A DNA stretch of 57,345 bases from an uncultured Sutterella sp. (GCA_900542195.1 UQNA01000010.1:1-57345); one strand, 5' to 3'. Positions 44,337 to 53,320 are shown, numbered from the stretch's first letter. Program-made: numbers and translations. The notes: a model not told the origin generated them from the sequence alone.

Positions 44337-46427
44337 TTAGGACGCCAAGCAGGAGAGCTTAGCGACTTGGTTCATTGAACGATGCAGCTCTTTGAGCAAA
44401 GCGAGACGATTACGTCTTACAGCTTCATCATCCACATTGACCATTACCTTGTCGAAGAAGGCATCAACCGGAGCCTTGAGAGGAGCCAGAGCAAGGAGAA
44501 TAGTCTCATATTCGCCTTTTTCAAACTTACCTTCAAGATCTTTATTGACTTCAACCAATGCCTTATAAAGGTCTTTTTCTTCTTGGGCTTCAAGAAGGTT
44601 TTCGTCAACACTCTCAGGAATGCTGTCTTTGCTCTTCTTCAAGATATTCTCAATTCTCTTGTTTGCTGCACTTAGGCTGGCTGCCTCTTCGAGTTTTCTA
44701 AAGGCTTGCAACGCTTTAAGGCGAGCAGAGATTTCACGAAGATACTTCGGTTCTACGGAAAGCACCGCCTCCACTTCAAGAGCTTGGGCACCTTCTTCTT
44801 TAAGCATGACTCTGAGTCGGTCATAGAAGAAGTCTTTGAGCTCGCGGGAAGCATCTTTAACGCCGTCAATCTTCTGCTCTTCAGCCACGGCAATAGCAAT
44901 CAAATCATCCAAGCTTAGCGGAAGATCTTTTTCAATCAACATCCTCAAAACACCTAAAGCATGGCGCCTCAATGCAAACGGATCTTTATCTCCGGTTGGG
45001 ATCTGACCGATACCGAACAGACCGGCTAATGTGTCAAGCTTGTCTGCCAATGCCACGGAAAGGCTTTCGGGAGTGCTCGGCAATTCACCGCCGGCATATC
45101 TCGGATAGTAGTGTTCCTTAATAGAAACGGCTACGATCGGATCTTCTTTGTCATGGAGAGCATAGTATTCGCCCATGATACCCTGGAGCTCTGGGAACTC
45201 ACCGACCATCAACGTACGCAAATCGGCCTTAGCCAATTTGGCGCCGCGTTTCGCAAGTTCGGGATTTGCGCCGAGCTTCTCAGCAACTTTTTCAGCGATG
45301 TTTTGAATTCTTTCGCTGCGCTGGAGCTGGTTACCGAGTTTGTTGTGATAAACAACATGTTCCAAGCCCGGAACCCTGGAATCCAAACGTTCGAGCTGAT
45401 CCTGTTCAAAGAAGAACTTGGCATCGGCAAGTCTGGCTCTGACAACTCTTGCGTTACCGGACTGGATAGCAGCGCCGCCGTCTTTGGCATTGATCTGAGA
45501 AACTACTAAGAATTTATTGATAAGCTTGCCGTTCTGATCACGCAAGGCAAAATATTTCTGGTTTTGCTGCATTGTCAGAATCAAGCATTCTTCCGGAACT
45601 TTCAAGAAATCTTCATCAAAAGAAGAGACATAGACCACCGGCCATTCCGTCAAGGAAGCGACTTCATTGACCAAGTCTTCCGGCATGATGATTTGTGCAT
45701 TCAGATTGGCAGCTTCGCTCTTTAAAGCAGCAACCATTTTGTCTTGACGCTTCTCAAAGGAAGGAATCACCTTGCCCTGTTCTTCAAGCTGGCTTTCATA
45801 GGTGTCCGCGGAGTTTATTGTCAACAAATCTTTGGTGTGGAAGCGATGGCCTGCCGTCTGGTTTCCGGCTTTCAAACCGAACAAAGAGACATTCAATACT
45901 TTATCGCCGTAAAGAGCAAGCAAATGTTTTACCGGACGAACAAATTCAACGGTTTCTCCATTAGCAAGCTGATAGCTCATCACCTTTGGAATCGGAAGAT
46001 GAGTTACTGCATAGTCGAGAGCATTTTGGAGGCCTTTTTCCAAGCTCTCTCCTTTCTTCACGCCTTCATAGTAAAGCTGGTCTTGCTTACCGTCATTAAC
46101 AATCTTAAGTTCAGAGACGTCAGCCTGTACACCGAGAGCAGCTAATTTCTTGGTCAAAGCCGCAGTAGGCTTGCCGTCAGCACCTATACCAATCTTGCTT
46201 GGAACCAATCTCTGGCTGAAAGGTTTATCAGGAGAATCAGCCAAAACGTCAGTAATGTAAACAGCAATTCGACGCGGAGCGCCAAAGGCTTTCATCTTGG
46301 AGTCCGGCAGCAAAAAGTCTGCCTTCTTTAATTGAGTAAAGACTTCCTGAGCAAAAGCGTCTGATAATTTTTTCAGAGCCTTCGGAGGGAGCTCCTCTGT
46401 TTGGATTTCTACTAATAAGGAGTTCAT
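44337..46427 (-). CDS. glyS: Glycyl-tRNA synthetase beta subunit
   Basis: Subunit of 696 residues of the bacterial alpha2beta2 glycyl-tRNA synthetase; the beta subunit holds the HD, body and anticodon-binding domains that recognise tRNA-Gly. It begins MNSLLVEIQTEELPPKALKKL, the family N-terminus, with FGAPRRIAVYI near residue 50 and ALADKLDTLAGLFGIGQIPTGDKDPFALRRHALGVLR near residue 460. Length is usual (about 690). It follows glyQ by 13 bases with a GAGGTAAAGAAA ribosome region. Confidence 0.97.
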   Translation of the reverse strand: MNSLLVEIQTEELPPKALKKLSDAFAQEVFTQLKKADFLLPDSKMKAFGAPRRIAVYITDVLADSPDKPFSQRLVPSKIGIGADGKPTAALTKKLAALGVQADVSELKIVNDGKQDQLYYEGVKKGESLEKGLQNALDYAVTHLPIPKVMSYQLANGETVEFVRPVKHLLALYGDKVLNVSLFGLKAGNQTAGHRFHTKDLLTINSADTYESQLEEQGKVIPSFEKRQDKMVAALKSEAANLNAQIIMPEDLVNEVASLTEWPVVYVSSFDEDFLKVPEECLILTMQQNQKYFALRDQNGKLINKFLVVSQINAKDGGAAIQSGNARVVRARLADAKFFFEQDQLERLDSRVPGLEHVVYHNKLGNQLQRSERIQNIAEKVAEKLGANPELAKRGAKLAKADLRTLMVGEFPELQGIMGEYYALHDKEDPIVAVSIKEHYYPRYAGGELPSTPESLSVALADKLDTLAGLFGIGQIPTGDKDPFALRRHALGVLRMLIEKDLPLSLDDLIAIAVAEEQKIDGVKDASRELKDFFYDRLRVMLKEEGAQALEVEAVLSVEPKYLREISARLKALQAFRKLEEAASLSAANKRIENILKKSKDSIPESVDENLLEAQEEKDLYKALVEVNKDLEGKFEKGEYETILLALAPLKAPVDAFFDKVMVNVDDEAVRRNRLALLKELHRSMNQVAKLSCLAS

Positions 46428-46440
46428 TTTTCTTTACCTC

Positions 46441-47343
46441 TTAGCCTTCTTTGGAACACATTGGGAAGCCCAAGCGTTCGCGGGAATCGTAATAACTTTG
46501 AGCCACGGAGCGGGAGATCTGACGGATTCTGCCGATATAGGCAGCACGTTCAGTAACGCTGATAGCGCCTCTGGCGTCTAAAAGATTGAAAGTGTGTCCT
46601 GCCTTTAAAACCATTTCATAAGCCGGCAAAGCTAAATTCAAGTCCATCAGGCGCTTGGCTTCGCTTTCGAAATAATCGAACTGCTTTAAGAGTTTTTCCG
46701 GATCGCTGGCTTCAAAGTTGTAATGACTTTGCTCAACTTCGTTCTGGTGGAATACATCACCATAGGTCAAGACATGTTCTTTTTCTCCGTCGGACCAACG
46801 GGTATAAACCAAATCAAATACGTTGTCGCAGTTTTGGAGATACATACTGAGTCTTTCCAAACCGTATGTAATTTCACCTGTAATCGGTTTGCAAGGAATA
46901 CCTCCGACCTGTTGGAAATAGGTGAACTGAGTAACTTCCATGCCGTTCATCCAGACTTCCCAGCCTAAACCCCAAGCACCAAGAGTAGGATTTTCCCAGT
47001 TATCTTCTACGAAACGGATATCGTTGACTTCCGTGTCAATACCGAGTGCTCTGAGAGAGCCCAAGTATCTGTCAACGATGTCTGTGGGAGAAGGCTTTAA
47101 AACCACCTGGAACTGATGATGCTGATGAAGACGATTTGGATTTTCGCCGTAACGTGCATCTTTTGGTCTGCGGGACGGCTGGACGTAGGCGGCTCTCCAC
47201 GGTTCCGGACCTAACGCTCTTAAAAATGTTGCGGTATGAGAGGTTCCGGCTCCGACCTCCATATCAATAGGCTGAAGCAAGGCGCAGCCCTGCTTGTTCC
47301 AATATTCCTGCAAGCGCAGGATGACTTCTTGAAAGGTAATCAT
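46441..47343 (-). CDS. glyQ: Glycyl-tRNA synthetase alpha subunit
   Basis: Catalytic class II subunit of 300 residues that activates glycine. Signatures: MITFQEVILRLQEYWNKQGCALLQPIDMEVGAGT, then PEPWRAAYVQPSRRP, and GLGWEVWMNGMEVTQFTYFQQVGG, all near-invariant in the family. The C-terminal part includes YEMVLKAGHTFNLLDARGAISVTER. It is the first gene of glyQ-glyS-plsC. Upstream is a 128-base gap holding its likely promoter. Confidence 0.98.
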   Translation of the reverse strand: MITFQEVILRLQEYWNKQGCALLQPIDMEVGAGTSHTATFLRALGPEPWRAAYVQPSRRPKDARYGENPNRLHQHHQFQVVLKPSPTDIVDRYLGSLRALGIDTEVNDIRFVEDNWENPTLGAWGLGWEVWMNGMEVTQFTYFQQVGGIPCKPITGEITYGLERLSMYLQNCDNVFDLVYTRWSDGEKEHVLTYGDVFHQNEVEQSHYNFEASDPEKLLKQFDYFESEAKRLMDLNLALPAYEMVLKAGHTFNLLDARGAISVTERAAYIGRIRQISRSVAQSYYDSRERLGFPMCSKEG

Positions 47344-47471
47344 AATCTTTTAGGTAAGGTGAACTCTGAATGAATTCATGACAATCTGACTATTTTAATG
47401 AAATAAAAGGATGATTAGCATCGGAAGGCAAGAAAATCCTCCTCCTTTTCCGCACGCATACTTCCGCTCAG

Positions 47472-48713
47472 TTATTTCCGTACCGAACTCATCGCTTTAA
47501 CGAGACTTAACAATGCCAGATCGCCGTTTCGTCTTGTACCAACCATCAGGCATCCCGGCGGTGTCTTCTCTAAGTCCACAGGGAAGGCGATAGTCGGACC
47601 GCCCCCGATTGCCCACCAATCTAAATATTCGGAGGAAAGAATATAATCGGCATCATATTTAAATAACAAACTCTCAATAAAGTCGTTTGCCTTCTTTATG
47701 TTGCGATTTGCCAATTTCTTCTCTTTCGATTCAGGCATTGCCCAGGCGTCTTCCAGACGTTCCATCCCGTACCGATGAGATTCGGGTCGGCTACGATACT
47801 TCTCGACTAACTCACGGAAACTCTTAGGTTCAGAAGCACTTCCATAACGTTCCAGAAACTTAGTCATATCCCGTTTAATATCGCTTGAGCTGATCTCTTT
47901 ATAGTCAAAAACAATTTGAGGCGTCTCAAGTTCAACTACAGAGATTCCAAGATCGGCCAGCCGGCTAAACAAGAATTTCAAGGCTGGAGACACTTGTGAG
48001 GCATTCCTTAGAAAGAGAAGCCTTGGACTCGAACGGATGAACGGTTTGGAACAGAAAGAGAAGTCAAAAGATTGTGGATCGGAGGAATCGTAGCCTGTCA
48101 TCGACAAGAAAACTTCTTTAAGTAGTTCCGGATTTCGTGCCAAAACACCGGGAGCATCGAAGGAAGAGGACAAAGGTATGATTCCCGTTCGAGAGATTGA
48201 ACCTCGTGTAGGTTTGAAACCATACACCCCGTTATACATTGCCGGAATCATGATGCTGCCTCGCGTCTCTGTCCCCAGCGCAGCGTCACAAAAACCTGCG
48301 CTGACTGCCACGGCTGAACCAACGCTGGAACCTCCGCAAGGAAAACGACCACCGTAGGGATTTCTTCCGAATCCGCCCAGTTCCGAATACCCTCTTTTCA
48401 AAACCGATGAGGTAACGAAGCCTGCCAGCTCGGTCAGATGAGTTTTCCCAAAAATATCAATGCGTGAATTCTTTCTCAACTGTTCAATACAGAAAGCATC
48501 CGGCAGTCTGAGGTTCTTTAAAGCAAGAGATCCGGCAGAAGCCGGCCAATCTCGAACGCCAATGTTGTCTTTAACAAGAAGATGGATACCGCAATCTACT
48601 TTAGGATTTTTGTAAAAACGAACGGCATGCAAAACGCCATTAAAGGCCTGAATCCTTTTTACCATCTGAGCGGCTGAAAGGTCTCTGTTTAACGGATAAG
48701 ATAAGTTTTCCAT
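47472..48713 (-). CDS. Amidase signature family enzyme
   Basis: Hydrolase of 413 residues with the Lys-cisSer-Ser triad readable as K48 (LLVKDNIG), S129 (CGGSSVGSA) and S153 (GTETRGSI), the last two 24 apart as in the family. The glycine-rich loop departs from the usual GGSSGGSAAA (here GGSSVGSAVA), and the nucleophile loop has Arg where Gly is common (GTETRGS). Substrate cannot be assigned. It lacks the long GatA extensions and has no gatC/gatB neighbours, so it is not likely the tRNA amidotransferase. The start ATG at 48713 has only a weak ribosome site. No partner gene is evident. Confidence 0.85.
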   Translation of the reverse strand: MENLSYPLNRDLSAAQMVKRIQAFNGVLHAVRFYKNPKVDCGIHLLVKDNIGVRDWPASAGSLALKNLRLPDAFCIEQLRKNSRIDIFGKTHLTELAGFVTSSVLKRGYSELGGFGRNPYGGRFPCGGSSVGSAVAVSAGFCDAALGTETRGSIMIPAMYNGVYGFKPTRGSISRTGIIPLSSSFDAPGVLARNPELLKEVFLSMTGYDSSDPQSFDFSFCSKPFIRSSPRLLFLRNASQVSPALKFLFSRLADLGISVVELETPQIVFDYKEISSSDIKRDMTKFLERYGSASEPKSFRELVEKYRSRPESHRYGMERLEDAWAMPESKEKKLANRNIKKANDFIESLLFKYDADYILSSEYLDWWAIGGGPTIAFPVDLEKTPPGCLMVGTRRNGDLALLSLVKAMSSVRK

Positions 48714-48745
48714 AGGTTTGAGTTTCTCGTATCAAATCTCTCCCA

Positions 48746-48907
48746 TTATCTTCCTTTCTTCTTGTACATGCTTATTTTAACGAAAGGCCTCGAAACTCCG
48801 CAGGCCTCGGCGGATCGGACTCCGGATTCTAACGAACTTCTCACTCCATAAGGAGTTCTAAGCACCGCAGGTCTGTTCACAAAAACATCCTCACCGAGTC
48901 CGAGCAC
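48746..48907 (-). other. Structured GC-rich intergenic stretch with a 53-codon open frame
   Basis: Between the broken toxin gene and the amidase gene. It contains two copies of CCTGCGG and pairable GAGTCCG/CGGACTC and CCTCGGCGG-like blocks. A frame of 53 codons starting with GTG at 48907 runs through it (Arg/Ser/Val-rich, no recognised family). I cannot tell whether it is coding, a small structured RNA or a decayed repeat. G+C is higher than in the flanking intergenic DNA. Confidence 0.3.
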
Positions 48908-48913
48908 CTTTTT

Positions 48914-49178
48914 TTAGAACAGATCCGAGTGAGATCCAAGACGTACTCCATAGATCTGCTCTGGACGATTTTCGTAAATAAAAAGAAAGTCTGGTTCAAG
49001 ATGCAACTCTCGACATCCGATCCAATTTCCAATAAGGAGATGATCCCTAACAGAGGCAGGAAGCGGCTGCTCAGATATCAACAATCGAACCATATCCTTG
49101 AAAAGTGTCAAATCCTTGTGCTTTTTTCGCAAGTTTGATGTCCTTTTTCAACCTAGAGGATGCGACAAACTCCTTTAT
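48914..49178 (-). pseudogene. yafQ: Decayed YafQ-type mRNA interferase toxin (frameshifted)
   Basis: The toxin of a DinJ-YafQ type II system, now broken. In one frame, directly after the antitoxin stop, KEFVASSRLKKDIKLAKK matches the YafQ N-terminus. At a six-A run (plus-strand T-run 49122-49127) the homology jumps by +1 into a second frame, HKDLTLFKDMVRLL... to the end. The second part keeps all YafQ catalytic positions: the His of RDH, ELHLEPD with His and Asp, and the His of GSHSDLF. The expected start codon position reads ATA, with no ATG, GTG or TTG near the AAGGAG ribosome site. Both defects suggest loss of function, unless slippage on the A-run and non-standard initiation rescue it. 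Removing one A would restore the frame. Confidence 0.85.
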
Positions 49179-49181
49179 GAG

Positions 49182-49445
49182 TTAAATATCCATCTCTCTA
49201 AAAAAATCCTCTGGATTTTTGTACTTGCTTCCGCGTCCGGTTTCTACTTCCTTAATAGCAGCTACGGTCTCTTTGTTAGGAATATGTGCCCTGAACGGCA
49301 TTCCTTGTTCTGCAACTGCTTGGGTCAAAAATGTTCTGACAGCCTCGGAAAGACTCATGCCCATCTTTTCAAAAAGGACGGAAGCTTGTTCTTTCAAGTC
49401 TTGCGTCAAACGAATCTGAATCTGGGTGTCTGTAACTCTATTCAT
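49182..49445 (-). CDS. dinJ: DinJ/RelB-family antitoxin
   Basis: Antitoxin of 87 residues. The N-terminal ribbon-helix-helix (TDTQIQIRLTQDLKEQASVLFEKMGMSLSEAVRTFLTQAV) binds the operator. The C-terminal half (MPFRAHIPNKETVAAIKEVETGRG...DFFREMDI) corresponds to the toxin-wrapping part of E. coli DinJ, which has a very similar length and ending. The gene is intact and ends just before the broken yafQ. Two palindromes lie upstream. It may persist as a stand-alone repressor or as an anti-toxin against homologous toxins. Confidence 0.93.
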   Translation of the reverse strand: MNRVTDTQIQIRLTQDLKEQASVLFEKMGMSLSEAVRTFLTQAVAEQGMPFRAHIPNKETVAAIKEVETGRGSKYKNPEDFFREMDI

Positions 49446-49464
49446 AGTTCCTATGTACTTAATT

Positions 49465-49499
49465 TGTCATGACATTGTAATTATGTATTGAAAATACAT
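49465..49499 (-). promoter_or_regulatory. Twin palindromes upstream of dinJ, candidate operators
   Basis: TGTCATGACA (49465-49474) and ATGTATT-GAA-AATACAT (49483-49499) are perfect inverted repeats 20-54 bases before the antitoxin start. Ribbon-helix-helix antitoxins commonly bind such sites to autoregulate. The assignment is by position, not proof. Confidence 0.6.
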
Positions 49500-49750
49500 G
49501 AACAAGATATAAGAAATCTGGAATAAGGTTATAGCAATAACTTAGGATAATTTTCTTCATTGATTGCGTGCCTAGTATTTTCTCTTGCTTGTATTCAAAA
49601 AAAACAGCGGTATAAATTGAAATCTGCAAAGCCTTAATTTTTTACTCTTAGCTAACGACTTTTTAATTTATTTTCAAATTTTTTTGATTCATCAAGCCCA
49701 ATCTCTCCCCATAATATGAGTAACTTAGTTTGCAGAAAAAGAGAGATTTT
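49500..49750 (+). other. AT-rich non-coding region before the TlpA-like gene
   Basis: No coding frame of interest. It is very AT-rich from about 49600 to 49700, with long T-tracts. A TAATAT at 49712-49717 could be the -10 element of the downstream gene; I see no convincing -35 at the right distance. Confidence 0.45.
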
Positions 49751-50359
49751 GTGAAAACAAAAATTTTAACTTGCCTCCTCAGCTTAGGATTAGCAACCGC
49801 ACTTCCTACAGCCTCCTGGGCAGATTCTTCGGCCAAAGAAACCGTTACCGTGGACATTCAGGTTCCTGCAGCATTGCGCGGATTCGTTCCCTTACATAAC
49901 CCGGTTGCAATGCCGAAGGTAAGACTTTTTACTAAAGACGGAGAAGAGGTCGACTTAAATAAATATCAAGGCAAAGTTCTGATCCTGAATCTTTGGGCAT
50001 CATGGTGTATGCCGTGCATTCAAGAAATCCCAGCATTAGCCAAGATGCAAAAGAAACTTGAAGGATCCAATGTAATGATCATGGGCGTTAACCTTGAACA
50101 GACGACCAATCAAGTTCTGAAATTCCTTGAGAAGAAGAAGTATGAAGGATTTCAAACTTGGCTGGACCCCACAGTGTCGGTCCCTTCCGCTCTGCCTATC
50201 AGCGGTATTCCCACAAATCTGATCCTCAATGGAAACGGAGAAATCATCGCAATGGTTGCCGGTTATGCCCAGTGGGATGCCCCCGAAGTTGCAAAGTTTC
50301 TCAAAGAACTAGAGAAAAAGTACGCCAAACCTTCTTCTAGTGCTGAGAAGAAGCTTTAG
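49751..50359 (+). CDS. TlpA/ResA-like periplasmic thiol-disulfide oxidoreductase
   Basis: Thioredoxin-fold protein of 202 residues. Start at GTG 49751, five bases after AGAGAG; the signal peptide runs to ASWA near residue 24. Residues 55-190 form the AhpC/TSA-redoxin fold with active site C86-M-P-C89 (LWASWCMPCIQEIPALAKM) and the cis-Pro loop GIPTNLIL. TlpA and ResA proteins are reductants for cytochrome c heme ligation or copper-site assembly. No ccm gene is near. The 3' end overlaps the convergent lnt gene by 23 bases, an unusually tight convergent arrangement. Confidence 0.9.
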   Translation: MKTKILTCLLSLGLATALPTASWADSSAKETVTVDIQVPAALRGFVPLHNPVAMPKVRLFTKDGEEVDLNKYQGKVLILNLWASWCMPCIQEIPALAKMQKKLEGSNVMIMGVNLEQTTNQVLKFLEKKKYEGFQTWLDPTVSVPSALPISGIPTNLILNGNGEIIAMVAGYAQWDAPEVAKFLKELEKKYAKPSSSAEKKL

Positions 50360-51890
50360 GCTTGCGGCGCCAAGACAGTCCGATTCCTGCTGCCAATGAC
50401 AAAAGCATAACCAGAACCGAGGGCAGATCGCCTAAGCTCGCATAAGGCGTTGGCTTCCCGATTGCCGCTGTGACGGCCACGTCAAGCTTTCCGGGAACCA
50501 TGAACGGTAGCCGAGCAATGATCTGCCCCTTTTCATTAATAGCTGCCGTAGCTCCCGTATTAGTAGCACGCACAATCGGACGGGCAAACTCTTTTGCTCT
50601 CATTCGAGAAATACTCAAATGCTGAGGCAAAGCTGCCGAATCACCGAACCAACCGAGGTTAGATAGATTAATCAAGATACCCGGGGCCTCGCCTTTGTTC
50701 CACCATTGTCTGATAGTTTCGCTGAATAAATCTTCATAACACAGGGTTGGCGCCACTCTGACCTGCTCTACAACGGTAAAAGGTTCTTGAGAAACATTTC
50801 CTTCCTTAAGGTTGGCCATTGGAATACCCAGCATATCGATGAACCAACGAAAACCGAAAGGCACGTACTCTCCGAACGGAACTAAGTGTTTTTTAAAATA
50901 GAAGCCGAACTTACTGCCTTTTTCAATCAAAATTGCAGTGTTGGCATAACCGCCTTCCGGGGATCGGATAAATGCGCCCAATATCAAAGGATTGCCTTTT
51001 TCTTCCGTTACTTTTGTCAGCTCTTTAAGCATTTTTGTCGGAAGCTTGTCAAAAGGAATCGGGAAAATAGTCTCAGGCAGAACAATCACTGCATCCTTTT
51101 TAAGACCAGGAGCACTCATCTCTTCCGTATATCTTGCAAAAGACTGTTCCGTCCCCATCGGAGAAAATTTTTCGTTCTGCGCAATCCCGCCTTGAATCAA
51201 ACGGAAATTGACAGTTTCTCCCGGCTCGCTCCAAGTCTTTTCCTTCAAAACAAAAGCCGAGCCGAGAAGAGCAAGGAAAGCGACAGCAACCAAATTAGCC
51301 GTCCAGATATCCCGTCTTTTCATAGAAAGAACGAAGAGACAGATAAGTCCTGCTGTCAGCGCAGCAAGATAATTAATGCCGGTTGCACCAATCACGGGTG
51401 CAAAAACGCTAAGAGGTCCTTCGATATGAGCGTAGGCACCGGCTGCCCAAGGGAAACCGGAGAGAACCCATGTACGCAGCCACTCTGTTAAAGCCCAAGC
51501 TGCTGGCGTAATCAACAGGAAGAAAACCCAGTTTTTTCTGCTGCGATCCCTTAAGCCCAAACCTGAGAGCAGCCCGGCTGCTGCGGGAAAAATTGCCAGC
51601 AAAGAAGCAAAAGCCACGACCGCGATTCCCGCGACCCATGCAGGCTGGTAACCGTAGTCATGAATAGAAAAATAGATCCAGTAAACGGAAGAACTAAACC
51701 AGCCTAATCCAAATAAAAATCCCAGAAAGCTGCTCCGAGCAACTGAGGAGGAATACAAAAAAAGAAAAAAGATTCCGGCCAAGCTCAAAAGTTGAATTAA
51801 AGCCCAGTGCGGTGCAATGGAAAAACCTTGAGCTCCCCCTAAGACGAGTGCAAATCCGCAGATTTCAAAGAAATTAATCTTTCGAGTCAT
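50337..51890 (-). CDS. lnt: Apolipoprotein N-acyltransferase
   Basis: Inner-membrane enzyme of 517 residues adding the third acyl chain to lipoproteins such as Pal. Membrane helices occupy about 1-210 and the C-terminal end. The nitrilase domain carries the triad E273 (VLPETIFP), K334 (KKHLVPFGEYVPF) and C384 (APTLCYEDLF), in line with E267/K335/C387 of E. coli. The start ATG 51890 lies inside the end of corC (17-base overlap). The order miaB-ybeZ-ybeY-corC-lnt is the classical one. Confidence 0.96.
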   Translation of the reverse strand: MTRKINFFEICGFALVLGGAQGFSIAPHWALIQLLSLAGIFFLFLYSSSVARSSFLGFLFGLGWFSSSVYWIYFSIHDYGYQPAWVAGIAVVAFASLLAIFPAAAGLLSGLGLRDRSRKNWVFFLLITPAAWALTEWLRTWVLSGFPWAAGAYAHIEGPLSVFAPVIGATGINYLAALTAGLICLFVLSMKRRDIWTANLVAVAFLALLGSAFVLKEKTWSEPGETVNFRLIQGGIAQNEKFSPMGTEQSFARYTEEMSAPGLKKDAVIVLPETIFPIPFDKLPTKMLKELTKVTEEKGNPLILGAFIRSPEGGYANTAILIEKGSKFGFYFKKHLVPFGEYVPFGFRWFIDMLGIPMANLKEGNVSQEPFTVVEQVRVAPTLCYEDLFSETIRQWWNKGEAPGILINLSNLGWFGDSAALPQHLSISRMRAKEFARPIVRATNTGATAAINEKGQIIARLPFMVPGKLDVAVTAAIGKPTPYASLGDLPSVLVMLLSLAAGIGLSWRRKPKASSQH

Positions 51891-52767
51891 TTTGTTCGTC
51901 GGTTTTTTCCGGAACTGACTCCGGTTTCGGCTCCTCAACCTTTTCGACTAAAAGCATCTGAACTTTTCGGGCCACCGCTTTCGTAACTTTGAAACGATAT
52001 CCTCCGATAATCACTACTTCTCCTACATGCGGAACGTGTTCAAGCTCATCAGAAATTAAGCCTCCGACAGTTTCATAGTGATCATCAGAGAAGTGTGTCT
52101 CGAAATGTCTGTTGAACTCTTCAATATGAGTAGAAGCTTTGACGCGCCACTTCCCCGGAGAAATTTGAATAATGTCGTTGGCAGTTTGATCAACATCAAA
52201 CTCGTCGTCAATTTCTCCGACAATTTCTTCGAGTACGTCTTCAATCGTTATGAGACCGGAAACTGATCCGAACTCGTCCACGACCAAAGCTAAATGGTTT
52301 CTTTTCAGGCGAAATTCTTTAAGAAGGATATCAACCGGCTTGCTCTCAGGAATAAAAACCGGAGTCCGAAGATGTTCGGAAACCTTGTAATTAGGATCTA
52401 CGAAAAGTTTCAGAAGATCTTTCGCAAGCAGAATCCCGACCACGTTGTCTCTATCCCCATCAATGACAGGAAACCGAGAGTGGCCCGCCGCAATTACCTG
52501 CTTAATCCAGTTCATCGGGTCATCGGAAATGTCGATGACCTGCATCTCGGTTCGGGGGACCATGAGGTCGTCAGCTCTCAGATCGGCTACCTCCAGCACC
52601 CCTTCGATCATATGGAAAGCATCATCGGTTAAGATTTTCTTTCCGTGAGCGTCTTGGAGTTTTTCAATAAATTCTTCTTTGGTTTCAGGATGTTCGTGAA
52701 ATAGTTTTTCAGAAAGCTTCTCAAAAAAAGAACGGGGTTTTTGAACAGGTGCCGGGTTGTCTGACAT
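51874..52767 (-). CDS. corC: CorC/HlyC-type CBS-domain protein
   Basis: Soluble protein of 297 residues with two CBS domains (about 70-190; DLMVPRTEMQVIDI and LIVDEFGSVSGLITIEDVLEEIVGEIDDEFD) and a C-terminal CorC_HlyC transporter-associated domain (WRVKASTHIEEFNRHFETHF). It is tied by genetics to Mg2+/Co2+ efflux. It lacks the membrane DUF21 part, so it is the short cytoplasmic form. It is in one row with ybeY upstream (67-base gap) and lnt downstream (overlap). Confidence 0.93.
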   Translation of the reverse strand: MSDNPAPVQKPRSFFEKLSEKLFHEHPETKEEFIEKLQDAHGKKILTDDAFHMIEGVLEVADLRADDLMVPRTEMQVIDISDDPMNWIKQVIAAGHSRFPVIDGDRDNVVGILLAKDLLKLFVDPNYKVSEHLRTPVFIPESKPVDILLKEFRLKRNHLALVVDEFGSVSGLITIEDVLEEIVGEIDDEFDVDQTANDIIQISPGKWRVKASTHIEEFNRHFETHFSDDHYETVGGLISDELEHVPHVGEVVIIGGYRFKVTKAVARKVQMLLVEKVEEPKPESVPEKTDEQNDSKD

Positions 52768-52834
52768 ATTTTTTAACTTTTGAACACAATAGCTCGATGA
52801 TATAGGAAATCCTATTGTTTTTTCACAGCAAAAA

Positions 52835-53320
52835 CTATACGTAGTTCCTATCGGGATATGGAGGTTTGAAACCCAAATCCATCACGATTTCGGTTTCTTT
52901 GCGCTCCATCACTTCCGCCTCTTCGTCATTCATATGATCGTAACCCAAAGCATGGAGAGCTCCGTGAACGAGCAAATGTGCTAAATGCTCCTCTAATGAT
53001 TTGTTCTGATCCAAGGCTTCTTTTCTAAGCACCGGAACACAAACAACCAGGTCAGCTTCCACGACAGGCTCTCTAACATAATCAAAAGTCAGAATGTTGG
53101 TCGCGTAATCTTTTTTACGGTAGCTGTTATTGAGTTCTCTGCCCTCTTCTTCATCAACGAATCGAACCGTCACCATGGAGTCTGAAGCCAAAGCTTTCTT
53201 CAGCCATCTCACCATTTTCGAGCGAGACGGCAAGTCTTCAAATTTTGAAAGCTGCTGAAAAGAAAAATTAAAGACAGGAGTTTTAGTCTCTTTTTTCACC
53301 ATTTTTTTGTGCTCTGTCAT
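52835..53320 (-). CDS. ybeY: Endoribonuclease YbeY
   Basis: Zinc endoribonuclease of 161 residues used in 16S rRNA 3' end maturation and 70S quality control. The metal site reads H119-x3-H123-x5-H129 (VHGALHALGYDHMND). The preceding segment RELNNSYRKKDYATNILTF carries the conserved Arg near residue 61. The start is placed at ATG 53320, within the last codons of ybeZ and after AGAGGCAT; the ATG at 53302 is an alternative. Coupling to ybeZ fits the shared role in ribosome maturation. Confidence 0.95.
   Translation of the reverse strand: MTEHKKMVKKETKTPVFNFSFQQLSKFEDLPSRSKMVRWLKKALASDSMVTVRFVDEEEGRELNNSYRKKDYATNILTFDYVREPVVEADLVVCVPVLRKEALDQNKSLEEHLAHLLVHGALHALGYDHMNDEEAEVMERKETEIVMDLGFKPPYPDRNYV

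Noticed and set aside
48780..48900. Repeat-like GC blocks considered as CRISPR
   Set aside because: Only two short CCTGCGG copies, no regular spacing and no cas genes.
49116..49134. Possible programmed -1 frameshift at the A-run plus G of yafQ
   Set aside because: The shift needed to join the two toxin parts is +1, not -1, and the heptamer is not in the required phase; decay or a homopolymer error fits better.
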